This document shows positions 46,401 through 54,597 of a DNA stretch of 64,000 nt, in pieces. Position 1 is the stretch's first letter, and every line of letters begins with the position of its first letter. The DNA is from Proteus mirabilis ATCC 29906. GTDB taxonomy: Bacteria; Pseudomonadota; Gammaproteobacteria; Enterobacterales; Enterobacteriaceae. The DNA lies in the NCBI RefSeq assembly GCF_000160755.1, contig NZ_GG668576.1:175884-239883 (forward strand), in the 5' to 3' direction. Below the pieces are notes generated by a model. That model was not told the origin of the DNA. It ran no database searches and saw only the letters and a program-made list of their open reading frames with translations. The translations under genes and the position numbers were made by a program.

Positions 46401-47371
46401 ACAATAAAACCCTTGCGGAAGGAAAAGATCTTAATCAGTTAAAAGCACGTTTAAAGGACAAAGTTCAAGAAACATTATCAGCGGTAGCAGATGATGGTAT
46501 TGAGCAGCAAGATTTACATATTTGGAGTTTTGGTGACTTGCCACAACGCTACGAACAAAAGCGTGGTAGCTATTCAGTTAAAGCCTATCCGGCATTAGTG
46601 GATGAAAAGAATAGTGTTGGTATCAAGCTATTTGAAACAGAAACAGAGCAACAAGCGGCAATGTGGCAGGGGATAAGACGGTTATTACTACTTAATATTC
46701 CTTCACCCATTAAATACTTGCATGAAAAATTGCCTAATAAAGCAAAATTAGGTCTTTATTTTAATCCTTATGGCAAGGTGCTAGATCTGATTGATGACTG
46801 TATCGCTTGTGGGGTTGATAAACTCATTGCTTCTTATGGGGGATTAATATGGCAAGAAGAGCAATACCAAAAACTCCAAGATTATGTCCGTGCTGAATTA
46901 AACGATGTTGTTGTCGAAATTGCTAAACAAGTTGAGTCTATTTTAACTCAAGTATTTGCGATTAATAAACGCTTAAAAGGGCGGGTTGATATTAGTGTCG
47001 CTTTTGCATTATCTGATATTAAAGCACAACTTAATCAATTAGTTTTCCCCGGATTTGTCACATCCCATGGCTGGAAACGTCTTGCGGATATTCCTCGCTA
47101 TCTCAGTGCCATTGAAAAACGTATGGAGAAATTAGCGATTGACCCTAACCGTGATAGAGCACAAATGAGCCGAGTTGAAAATGTCATTTTGCAGTGGCAA
47201 CAGTGGTTAGCTAAGTTAACCGAGAAGCAAAAACAGCAAGAAGAGGTACAAAATATTCGTTGGATGATAGAGGAATTAAGAGTGAGTTTATTTGCTCAAC
47301 AGATAGGAACACCTTATCCCATCTCTGATAAACGCATCTTACAAGCTATTGAGTCTATCTCATTAAGTTAA
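43475..47371 (+). CDS. hrpA: ATP-dependent RNA helicase HrpA
   Basis: HrpA is a DEAH-box RNA helicase, implicated in mRNA processing and, in recent work, in resolving collided ribosomes. The 1298-residue protein has Walker A GETGSGKT (residues 96-103), DEAH (193-196), SATI, QRKGRCGR-type motif VI, and the long C-terminal region (DUF3418, about 700-1298) typical of HrpA rather than HrpB. The start is GTG at 43475 with AAGGA nine bases upstream. It is divergent from azoR, matching E. coli. Confidence 0.95.
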   Translation: MALSSAMLYKEIEQLSLRDQQRLRKRLRGVDKISKETSKHAVLSEIEQDIIVAKQRILNRQIHCPKIVYPENLPVSQKKEAIYNAIKDNQVVIIAGETGSGKTTQIPKICLELGRGVKGYIGHTQPRRLAARSVAERIAHELNTTLGESVGYKVRFSDHVGDNTLVKLMTDGILLAELLQDKLLLQYDTIIIDEAHERSLNIDFILGYLKQLLPKRPDLKVIITSATIDPERFSKHFNQAPIIEVSGRTYPVEVRYRPIGGDALDSDKDMTEGIIDAIDELSRESAGDILIFMSGEREIRDTAEALNKLQLRHTEVLPLFARLSNSEQNRIFQPHTGRRIILATNVAETSLTVPGIKYVIDTGYARISRYSYRTKVQRLPIEPISQASADQRKGRCGRVSDGICIRLYSEDDFISRAQFTDPEILRTNLASVILQMTSIGLGDISGFPFVQAPDKRNIQDGVRLLEELGALQEGTDNKGAYRLTPMGKQLAQLPIDPRLARMVLEARKYGAVRELMVITSALSIQDPRERPMDKQQASDEKHRRFQDKDSDFLSLLNLWDYLKTQQKELSHSQFRKHCRQEFLNFMRVREWQDVYTQLRQVVKELGFPINSQPADFKSIHVALLSGLLSHIGQKDSDKQEFTGARNARFAIYPGSGLFKKPPKWTMVAELVETSRLWGRIAARIEAEWIEPIATHLVKYHYSEPHWSKAQGAVMANEKVTLYGLPIVASRLVNYGKIDPLLCRELFIRHALVEGDWQTRHAFFRENLKLRTEVEELEHKSRRRDILVDDETLFTFYDQRIPQDVISTRHFDKWWKIAQKNLPDLLSFEKSMLIKEDAKRVSALDYPNYWHQANLKLRLTYQFEPGTAADGVTVHIPLPILNQVKDEGFDWQIPGIRHELVVALIKSLPKPIRRNFVPAPNYASAFLERVVTPEGELLDKLEKELRRMTGVTVERDSWQLEQVADHLKMTFRVVGDNNKTLAEGKDLNQLKARLKDKVQETLSAVADDGIEQQDLHIWSFGDLPQRYEQKRGSYSVKAYPALVDEKNSVGIKLFETETEQQAAMWQGIRRLLLLNIPSPIKYLHEKLPNKAKLGLYFNPYGKVLDLIDDCIACGVDKLIASYGGLIWQEEQYQKLQDYVRAELNDVVVEIAKQVESILTQVFAINKRLKGRVDISVAFALSDIKAQLNQLVFPGFVTSHGWKRLADIPRYLSAIEKRMEKLAIDPNRDRAQMSRVENVILQWQQWLAKLTEKQKQQEEVQNIRWMIEELRVSLFAQQIGTPYPISDKRILQAIESISLS

Positions 47372-47380
47372 AGCTGATAG

Positions 47381-47420
47381 ATAAACCCACAATGGTGAGT
47401 TATGGCCATTGTGGGTTTAT
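47381..47420. terminator. Bidirectional terminator after hrpA
   Basis: ATAAACCCACAATGG pairs perfectly with CCATTGTGGGTTTAT (15 base pairs) around a 10-base loop. It separates hrpA from the convergent second fimbrial operon. Confidence 0.85.
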
Positions 47421-47429
47421 ATACTACTA

Positions 47430-47747
47430 TTATTGATAATGTACTGAAATGGTAAATTGATCATTAATATTGTCAGCTAAAACCACTTTATTACTATCTA
47501 AGATAAAAGATGTTTTTGCGCTATTTTTTATTGAAATAGCAGTGTTCTTTTTAATATTCAATATACTATTAGCGTTTTTTATTATTGATGGACAGTTTGA
47601 TATCTTCAATATAACTTCTTGGTTTTCTTTTGATTTATTATTATCCATTATGTATTCACAGCTAGTTTCATAGATATAATAAGCATTTACAGAAAACACA
47701 GGTAGTAATATTAATAACATGATAATAGGAGTTAAATGTTTTTTCAT
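47430..47747 (-). CDS. Small exported protein at the end of fimbrial operon 2
   Basis: A 105-residue protein with a signal peptide (MKKHLTPIIMLLILLPVFSV, cleavage near residue 22). Two cysteines (TSCEYI and SNCPSI) could form a disulfide. It starts 12 bases after the adhesin-like gene ends and is the last gene of the operon. I do not recognise a family. It is too short for a normal pilin, and may be an assembly or surface accessory factor. Confidence 0.5.
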   Translation of the reverse strand: MKKHLTPIIMLLILLPVFSVNAYYIYETSCEYIMDNNKSKENQEVILKISNCPSIIKNANSILNIKKNTAISIKNSAKTSFILDSNKVVLADNINDQFTISVHYQ

Positions 47748-47759
47748 AGGGGAAATAAA

Positions 47760-48764
47760 TTATTTATATTCTAAGTTTACATTAATTTGTGATGTTACCT
47801 TGCCAGGCAAGATGTTTTCACTCATTTTCACATAACCTACTGAAAAAGGAAAAGTATATTCCGTCGAAGGTGTTCTATGAACGCTATTATAAATAACATT
47901 ACCTAAATAATATTTATTATCATTATATTTAATTGATAAACCTACCCCAGAAGGGGTGCCATTATTAAGAAGTGTTAATAAATTAGTATTTCTACTTTTA
48001 TAAATAGCAGGTGCATCAAGCTTTAATGAAACTAATGTATCTTGGTTACAAATAACACCAATAGAAAAATGTGTTTCATTAGCGGGTATTGAATCACTTA
48101 AACTGTTTTTTTCTACAGGCGCTAATTCAATATTAGGTTGTTCAATATTAAGTTCGCAAACTTTATTCTGAGGCTTCTCAATAATCAAATTATTATAAGT
48201 AAATTTTTTATTATCTAATGTATAGACAAGAAAATCATCCATAACAAATATGTCGCTCAGAGGTTCTAGAACGATTTCGCTTATTTTTATTAATTGAATA
48301 TATAGTCTTGGCCAACTATCAGTACAATATATATTTTTATATCCTTCTTTTCTAGTTTGAGCATTACAGACATTTGCATATTCAGGTGTTACATTAAACT
48401 CATCGCCTACTAAGTTAAAAGGTGTTTTATTCGCTGATATCTTAAAGCCAACTCCTGGAATATTTGTTTTAAAAATATCATCTTTATAATGCCTTGCATT
48501 AATAATTAATTTTAGATCAACTTTATCTTTACAATGAAGAATTGACGTAGATAGAGCGGCATCAGTAAAACTCATTTCTGCGATAGGTTGGCCAATATCG
48601 ACACCTAAATCAATATCACTAGCTTTAAATCTAATATTATGTACTGGAATAAACCCATTGTCTGTTATATCGTCATAAACGCAATTGTTACTAAAGCTTT
48701 TATATGGTTCATCAGAATAACAATGGAATGAGAGTAAATAAATTAAAATAATAATGTATTTCAT
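47760..48764 (-). CDS. Two-domain fimbrial adhesin-like protein
   Basis: A 334-residue exported protein (signal peptide about 1-16, ending CYS) in the position of a tip adhesin, nine bases after the usher gene. The N-terminal half (about 17-195) has its own cysteines (SNNCVYDD, LHCKD, NVCNAQ, YCTDS) and could be a receptor-binding lectin domain. The C-terminal half (from about 200: KVCELNIEQPNIELAPVEKN and IGVICNQDTLVSLKLDAP) has a pilin-domain pattern with a disulfide. This two-domain layout is that of tip adhesins such as FimH. The receptor is unknown. Confidence 0.7.
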   Translation of the reverse strand: MKYIIILIYLLSFHCYSDEPYKSFSNNCVYDDITDNGFIPVHNIRFKASDIDLGVDIGQPIAEMSFTDAALSTSILHCKDKVDLKLIINARHYKDDIFKTNIPGVGFKISANKTPFNLVGDEFNVTPEYANVCNAQTRKEGYKNIYCTDSWPRLYIQLIKISEIVLEPLSDIFVMDDFLVYTLDNKKFTYNNLIIEKPQNKVCELNIEQPNIELAPVEKNSLSDSIPANETHFSIGVICNQDTLVSLKLDAPAIYKSRNTNLLTLLNNGTPSGVGLSIKYNDNKYYLGNVIYNSVHRTPSTEYTFPFSVGYVKMSENILPGKVTSQINVNLEYK

Positions 48765-48773
48765 TTTTATATA

Positions 48774-51167
48774 TTATTCCTCTTTAATGCAATTTACAGT
48801 TTTAAAATAAATTCTATTTTGTTTTTCATTATCATTTAATTGATAGTTAAATGAGCACTGTTGTTTGTTGGAACTTCCCCATTTTACAAAAATCTTTCCT
48901 GAAATAGGTAAATTAGAAATATATAATTTATTATCTTCATTTACATAGGATATATCGGATAGGGTGCCATCAGAATTTTTCACATAGGCTGTTGCACCAA
49001 AAGGAATGTTTTGGTGAAATGTAAATAAAGCACTTTCTCCTTTAGTTACCTTAATATTTTTTGCAATAATAGCTCCTTTAGTAGGAATTAAATGATAGCT
49101 ATAATTATCAATATTATAATTATAATCTAATGATTTTGCATCAATGTGGAACTTATTGTTATGATAACTAGTTAAATTAGGAATGATTAAATAACCTCTT
49201 CGGTCTGATTCTATTGTTGGCTTTCCTATTATTTTTACTTTCTTAGCACCTGCAAAATTTAGGATAGCAAAACTATCATTTAGATCTTGGGCTAACGTTA
49301 TTCCTCCATTATGAAACACAATGCCGCCATTGAGTCCATAGCCTAAAGAATAACTATCTTTATTAAATCGAGAGTTTATATTTAGTTTGGCTATCCTACT
49401 TAAATAATTAATTTTCATTGATGAATCTAAGCGTTCTTTATTATTTTTAGAAAAATCAAGGTTATAATTTAACCGATTATTTTCTAATGTATTTCCACTA
49501 AATGAAATATTCTCATGAAAATATTTTTCTCTATTATCATAATTGATCCTTGCTGTTGCCCAATGAGAGAGATCTTGACCAATAGGATAATTTAAAAAAA
49601 TTGATAATTGATTATTATTGCTGTACTGATCTTTGCTATTCTCTAGCTCTAATGAATAGGAAAGTTTTTTATAATTTGAACTAGTATTAATAAAAAGTCG
49701 TTGGCTTTTTTCTTTTGAGTGATAATAGGTTGCAATATTATACCCCAACGTTAAAGCAATATTATTATTTAATGATTGTGAAAAGTGAAATCCTAAATCA
49801 TATTTCTTATATTCTTTATTTACAGCATAATTCTCTTTAAATCTAAAGTAGAATGATGAGTTTAATGAAATAGTTGTATTTTCCATAGAAAATACTTTTT
49901 GGTAATTAATCTTATTGGACTGATATTGTTGATGATATTTCTCTCTTATCCAAGCGTTTTCTAATGAGACTATACCCAGGATATTTAATCCTAGGGTATT
50001 TCCAATAAGTGCTTTAATATCATCTCCTTTTTTTTCAGCTCCTATCATTGTCGTTAAATAATTGCTCACTCCATAGCTTAAATTCAATTGAGTTAATAGT
50101 TCTTTTTTCTTATTAGAAGGAAACTGTCTTTTTTGAGGATTATTTACTAAACCCATAGTATAGTAATAATTCCATTGGTTCTTTCTTAATAAATACTGTG
50201 AAGAATAATTCCAGATTTTCTTCTTTCTTACTTCGCCATTTTCTTCTTTTATAATTAATACTAATTCACCATTTGTACCTAAAGAGGGAAGGTTATTAAG
50301 AGTAAATGGCCCAGGTGGTACAGATGTGCTATATAGTGTTTCTCCATTTTGCTCAATGCTAACTTCTGCATAGGTATAGGCGGTTTCACTTATAATGGGT
50401 GCATAACCTACTAGGGAGCCATCTTTCATTGCATTATCGCTATTGATTTGCACGCCTAGTATTTTATAAGTGTTTAAGTTAGGAGAATAAGCATAGAAAT
50501 CACCCATAGTTAAAATGGAATTAATATTTCTAAGTGTCCTATATACATATTGCTGGTTTATAGAAAAAGAATTATTATTATTATAGTTTAGATCTTGACG
50601 ATAACGCCATGCAAATAAATTAATTCCATTATATAGCTGTAGGTTATGTATGTGTTGTCCATTTAAACTATTTTGTTTATAATAATGGCCTTGATAGTTG
50701 TATTTAATGAAAGCAGCATTATCACCATCATCCAATTTTTCTTTGGAATATGAAGTGTTTTTTTCTATCGCAATTAATGGTACTTTAAAGTAAATCGACT
50801 GTTTGTTAATTTCTAATTTTATATTAAATAATTTTTTTAATAAATCATAGTCAACGATATCGTTGTCTAACTTATTTTTTAAAGGCTCGTAATAATTGGT
50901 GTTTATTCCCCATTGTTTTAAATCAAATAGAGTTATTATTGGAGTTAAGTTATTGTTTTTGTTTTTAAATGATATCTCAGCATTTTGTTTTTTATTGTTA
51001 TTTATATAAATTGTTATGTTATAGGTTCCTTCGAGAAAATTTTCATTAAGCAAGAGTGAAAAATCAATATTTCCATTGTGGTTTTCAATTGCTTGTAAGT
51101 AAAGTGCATTTGCATATACATAGGGCGTAAATAATAAGAGTAAAGAAATAGGAGATAACTTTATCAT
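48774..51167 (-). CDS. Fimbrial outer membrane usher protein (operon 2)
   Basis: A 797-residue FimD/PapC-family usher with signal peptide (about residues 1-18). Conserved usher blocks are visible: GPFTLNNLPSLGTNGELVLI near residue 290 and the C-terminal cysteine pair QQCSFNYQL with VNCIKEE. It follows the chaperone by eight bases. Sequence similarity to the operon 1 usher is visible (the GPF-LNDLP/NNLP region) but the two are clearly different genes. Composition is strongly AT-rich. Confidence 0.88.
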   Translation of the reverse strand: MIKLSPISLLLLFTPYVYANALYLQAIENHNGNIDFSLLLNENFLEGTYNITIYINNNKKQNAEISFKNKNNNLTPIITLFDLKQWGINTNYYEPLKNKLDNDIVDYDLLKKLFNIKLEINKQSIYFKVPLIAIEKNTSYSKEKLDDGDNAAFIKYNYQGHYYKQNSLNGQHIHNLQLYNGINLFAWRYRQDLNYNNNNSFSINQQYVYRTLRNINSILTMGDFYAYSPNLNTYKILGVQINSDNAMKDGSLVGYAPIISETAYTYAEVSIEQNGETLYSTSVPPGPFTLNNLPSLGTNGELVLIIKEENGEVRKKKIWNYSSQYLLRKNQWNYYYTMGLVNNPQKRQFPSNKKKELLTQLNLSYGVSNYLTTMIGAEKKGDDIKALIGNTLGLNILGIVSLENAWIREKYHQQYQSNKINYQKVFSMENTTISLNSSFYFRFKENYAVNKEYKKYDLGFHFSQSLNNNIALTLGYNIATYYHSKEKSQRLFINTSSNYKKLSYSLELENSKDQYSNNNQLSIFLNYPIGQDLSHWATARINYDNREKYFHENISFSGNTLENNRLNYNLDFSKNNKERLDSSMKINYLSRIAKLNINSRFNKDSYSLGYGLNGGIVFHNGGITLAQDLNDSFAILNFAGAKKVKIIGKPTIESDRRGYLIIPNLTSYHNNKFHIDAKSLDYNYNIDNYSYHLIPTKGAIIAKNIKVTKGESALFTFHQNIPFGATAYVKNSDGTLSDISYVNEDNKLYISNLPISGKIFVKWGSSNKQQCSFNYQLNDNEKQNRIYFKTVNCIKEE

Positions 51168-51175
51168 AATTAATA

Positions 51176-51850
51176 CTATTCGCTATTTTTTATGTTGATA
51201 TTAACTTCATTACCAAAATCATTTATATAGCTCCAGCCTACTTTAGCTGTACCAAAATGATTTTTTCCTATATTAATTTCACTAAAAGGGGATAGCATGA
51301 CTGAGATCTCTTTTTTTTCCCCATTAGAAAAAATATTTATAATAGTGAAGTAGTATTCAGAGTTGTTTTTTATTATCATTTCTTTTTTATTATTTATAGA
51401 AAAAATAATTTTTTTTGTCGCTTCTTCAACTGTTTCTGTTAAGCCATGTGGTCGGTAAAATAATTTAAACACTGACTTAATTGATATATGAATACTATTA
51501 TGTTTTGATTCAGCTATAGGGATCGCTTTGCTATTTATATAAAAAAGACTTTCACGATCTGTTTGAGCTATTGATGTGATTTTGGCAATTCGCAAAATTG
51601 CAGATTGTTCTTTATTTAATTTAAATAAAGGTGGGGTAATCATAAAAGGTGTATTTTTATCATTTTCATCCTTTGTGATCCAGCTTTGTATTAAATAATC
51701 AGTAGCGGAGTTTTTATTTTTTATATTAATAATAATATCATTATCGTCTTCATTATAGATAAACCGTGTTCCACTATAAATTACATTTGCTTGTGTAAAA
51801 AAAGTAGAACACAGAATTATGATAAATAAAATATAAACATTATACTTCAT
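51176..51850 (-). CDS. Periplasmic fimbrial chaperone (operon 2)
   Basis: A 224-residue PapD-like chaperone with a signal peptide ending near FTQA (residue 21). The strand TDYLIQSWITKDENDKN and FMITPPLFKLNKEQS are the conserved subunit-binding parts, followed by the second domain. It is followed after eight bases by the usher gene. Very AT-rich. Confidence 0.87.
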   Translation of the reverse strand: MKYNVYILFIIILCSTFFTQANVIYSGTRFIYNEDDNDIIINIKNKNSATDYLIQSWITKDENDKNTPFMITPPLFKLNKEQSAILRIAKITSIAQTDRESLFYINSKAIPIAESKHNSIHISIKSVFKLFYRPHGLTETVEEATKKIIFSINNKKEMIIKNNSEYYFTIINIFSNGEKKEISVMLSPFSEINIGKNHFGTAKVGWSYINDFGNEVNINIKNSE

Positions 51851-51877
51851 AATAAAATAATCCTGTGTTTTTTTTAA

Positions 51878-52444
51878 TTAAGAATATTTAACGGTAAAAT
51901 TTACTGATGTATTGACAGTTCCTGATGTTGGATTTGGAAGATAACTCGCGTAATTGGCATGGAATTTATAAGTTGCTGTTTTATTTTCAATTCTCTTAGT
52001 TATTGCTTGGTTACCATTTAAATGAATAATATTTTTATTACCTTCATCACTACGAATGAAAATTCCTACTCCTTTAGCACTATTATTTGTGATGCTTTTA
52101 TTCTTCATAATTTTATTTTCACCGGCTAAATCAGTGCCGTTAAATGTTAATGTTGCATTATTATTGCCACAATCTAATAGTTTAATTTCAAAATTACTAC
52201 CTGTACTGCTTTTGGCATTGGCCCAATCTTTATCTAAGACTATTTCCGATTTATTAATTGTAGGCAAAGTGATAGGAGAACTAGGGCTATCTATATTGCA
52301 GGATGTTGATATTACTGTTCCACTAAAATTAATAATATTGTTATTTTTCTTTTCTGTTGTTTTGCTATTATCTGCTAATACATTCATGCTAGAAGAGATA
52401 ACTAATAATGCAGATAGTAATCTGATATGATTTTTTATTTTCAT
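51878..52444 (-). CDS. Major fimbrial subunit (operon 2)
   Basis: A 188-residue pilin with a signal peptide ending near NVLA (residue 24). The pilin domain starts with INFSGTVISTSCNIDSPSSP and has the second cysteine in LLDCGNNNATLTF. It ends VNFTVKYS, with the penultimate tyrosine common to type 1-like pilins. It is the first gene of the operon, with the chaperone following after 27 bases. Upstream lies a long palindrome (52519-52569). Confidence 0.87.
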   Translation of the reverse strand: MKIKNHIRLLSALLVISSSMNVLADNSKTTEKKNNNIINFSGTVISTSCNIDSPSSPITLPTINKSEIVLDKDWANAKSSTGSNFEIKLLDCGNNNATLTFNGTDLAGENKIMKNKSITNNSAKGVGIFIRSDEGNKNIIHLNGNQAITKRIENKTATYKFHANYASYLPNPTSGTVNTSVNFTVKYS

Positions 52445-52518
52445 CGTTTTTCCTTTAATAAATAATTTGATAATGCAATAGGTTTATCCTATTTGTTGCG
52501 ACGGAGTGGATAATATAG

Positions 52519-52569
52519 TTTTCTAACAAAAAGTAAATAAAGTTTATTTATCTACTTTTTGTTAGAAAA
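52519..52569. promoter_or_regulatory. Long perfect palindrome upstream of fimbrial operon 2
   Basis: TTTTCTAACAAAAAGTA at 52519-52535 is the exact inverse of TACTTTTTGTTAGAAAA at 52553-52569, with a 17-base spacer. It starts 74 bases upstream of the pilin start, where the promoter is expected. It may be an operator or a hairpin in the leader. The arms are too close to bound a switchable promoter. The rest of 52570-52899 is AT-rich and I see no gene in it. Confidence 0.55.
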
Positions 52570-52899
52570 ACCAGTTTATTTGTCTGTCTATAATGTTACT
52601 TATGGTTGTATTAACTAAAAATAATATATTTTATTGTGTTATTCACTGGTTTTTTAAAAAACATCATATAAAAAATGAATTTTATATAAAAATTATATGG
52701 GTAAATTGTAGTCAATTAGGGAAATAATTAGTTACAACATACAATTTACCCTTCTAATATAATGCACCTAACCATCATCAATAATATTTACTTGCTAAGT
52801 AATCAAAACATGGCGTTATTCAATTTCTAATTACAAAGCTTAAGGAAATGAACAAGAGAAGCTTGGGTAGAAAAAAAGGGGAGTGAAGGGAAAGAGATG

Positions 52900-52924
52900 C
52901 CCCCTTGCTTCTTTCTCAAGGGGG
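52900..52924 (-). terminator. Hairpin past the amino acid antiporter gene
   Basis: CCCCCTTG pairs with CAAGGGGG around nine bases, ten bases past the stop codon. There is no T-run, so its strength as a terminator is uncertain. Confidence 0.5.
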
Positions 52925-52934
52925 AATATAGATC

Positions 52935-54329
52935 TTAATTAAATACTAAATAGCCACAAGCAGGAATTGCGCCAATTAATACCATCATCAGTAGTATTTT
53001 TTCACTAGTATTTAATGACTGTTTATCTTTATATTGTTTTCGTGAATATAAAAATATTAATACACCGGGTGCATAGAGAACGACGGAAAGTAATAAATTA
53101 ATTACACCTGATGCATAAAGTAACCATAAACCATAGAGGCTTGCAGGTATTGCTATCAGTAATAATCCTCGGCTACTGCGTTCTATGGCAACTTTAAATA
53201 AGAAAGCACCAACCAGGAAATAAGGAACGAGGATCATTTCTGACGCGATGGTCAGTAGGGTATTGTAATTACTACCAGTAAGCCAAATTAATACTAGTGA
53301 TAATTGAACAGCTAAATTAGTAAACCACAAGGAAGAGGAAGGCGCATCATTGTGATTTTGTTTACTCAGTTGTTTGGGAAAAGAGTGGTGTAATGCGGCA
53401 ATATAAGGGACTTCAGCAGCCATAATTGTCCAGCTTAAATAAGCGCCACATACCGATAGAATAAGGCCGGCGGCAATAACTATCTCACCTATATTTCCAA
53501 TTAGTTGAACCAGTAAAGGTGCCATAGATGGGTTTTTCATCATAGCAAGCTCTGGTTGGCTAACTAATCCTTGAGATAATAGGGTAACGAGAATATAAAT
53601 AATCAGCGCGATCACAACCGCAAATATTGTCGCTAAACCAACATCTCTTCTATTTTTTGCTCTTGCAGATACGACAACGGCCCCTTCAATACCAATAAAT
53701 ACCCATAAAGTAATTAACATGGTATTTTTTACTTGTTCCCAAACGGGCACGCCCATTTTTATCCCTTCGAAATCAAAGGTAAAAATATCCATATTAAAGG
53801 CAAGTAGGGCAACAATAATAAATAACCCCAATGGTATTAATTTTGCCATCGTGGTCATTAAATTGATACTAGCGGCTGTTTGCACACCTCGTAGAACTAA
53901 AAAGTGCACAACCCAAAGTAAGATTGATTCACCCAACAATGCCTGCCATGTATTACCATCACCAAAAATAATATTATTAGGGCTGTCGGTAAAAAAACTC
54001 ACAGCAGCGAAAACGATGACTAAATAAGAGACATTGGCAACTACCGCACAGACCCAATAGCCCCAAGCAGAACAAAAGCCAATAAATTCACCAAATCCTT
54101 CTTTCGCATAGGTAAAAATACCGCCATCAAGATCAGGTCTTAAGCGAGAAAGCAATAACAATGATAGGGCGAGAAAAAGGATGCCAACCCCTGTTATTAT
54201 CCAACCGATAATCAGTGCCGCAGGGCTTGCAACCTCAGCCATATTCTGAGGCAAACTGAATACACCTGCACCAACCATTGAGCTTAGCACTAACGCTGTT
54301 AGTGACATTAAACCAAGTTTTTTATTCAA
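52935..54329 (-). CDS. ydgI: Amino acid antiporter YdgI (arginine:ornithine type)
   Basis: A 464-residue APC-superfamily permease with about 12 membrane helices. It matches the basic amino acid antiporter group that includes YdgI and ArcD. The N-terminal helix MNKKLGLMSLTALVLSSMVG with GAGVFSLPQNMA, and the FDGGIFTY-like segment DLDGGIFTYAKEGFGE, are typical. In E. coli ydgI sits next to ydgH, as here. Transport of arginine for ornithine is inferred from the family, not shown by the sequence. Confidence 0.88.
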   Translation of the reverse strand: MNKKLGLMSLTALVLSSMVGAGVFSLPQNMAEVASPAALIIGWIITGVGILFLALSLLLLSRLRPDLDGGIFTYAKEGFGEFIGFCSAWGYWVCAVVANVSYLVIVFAAVSFFTDSPNNIIFGDGNTWQALLGESILLWVVHFLVLRGVQTAASINLMTTMAKLIPLGLFIIVALLAFNMDIFTFDFEGIKMGVPVWEQVKNTMLITLWVFIGIEGAVVVSARAKNRRDVGLATIFAVVIALIIYILVTLLSQGLVSQPELAMMKNPSMAPLLVQLIGNIGEIVIAAGLILSVCGAYLSWTIMAAEVPYIAALHHSFPKQLSKQNHNDAPSSSLWFTNLAVQLSLVLIWLTGSNYNTLLTIASEMILVPYFLVGAFLFKVAIERSSRGLLLIAIPASLYGLWLLYASGVINLLLSVVLYAPGVLIFLYSRKQYKDKQSLNTSEKILLMMVLIGAIPACGYLVFN

Positions 54330-54547
54330 AGATAAGTTCCTGCATGATTAAAATTGTGAATAAATAGCGTATTTTCTTGTTTTTGGTTTAATAATTAGCA
54401 TAAATATGAATCTGTTAATTTAAGACAAAGATAAAACCACTAAAAAACAGCGAGATTTTACGGAGAGTTGACTTGGTTGTCTATGCATAAAATCATAAAT
54501 TTTATGCATAAGGATAAGAAATTGAGTGAGGTTATTTGGACAAGTAT

Positions 54548-54580
54548 AAAAAAACCTTGCATAGAGCAAGGTTTTTAAAA
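54548..54580 (-). terminator. Terminator after ydgH
   Basis: AAAACCTTGC and GCAAGGTTTT form a stem around ATAGA; on the minus strand it ends in a T-run. Confidence 0.85.
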
Positions 54581-54597
54581 GAGAAAGTAACAACAGA

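Noticed and set aside
52519-52569. Invertible promoter element (fimS or mrp type) upstream of fimbrial operon 2
   Set aside because: The inverted arms are only 17 bases apart, too close to hold a promoter, and no recombinase gene lies nearby.
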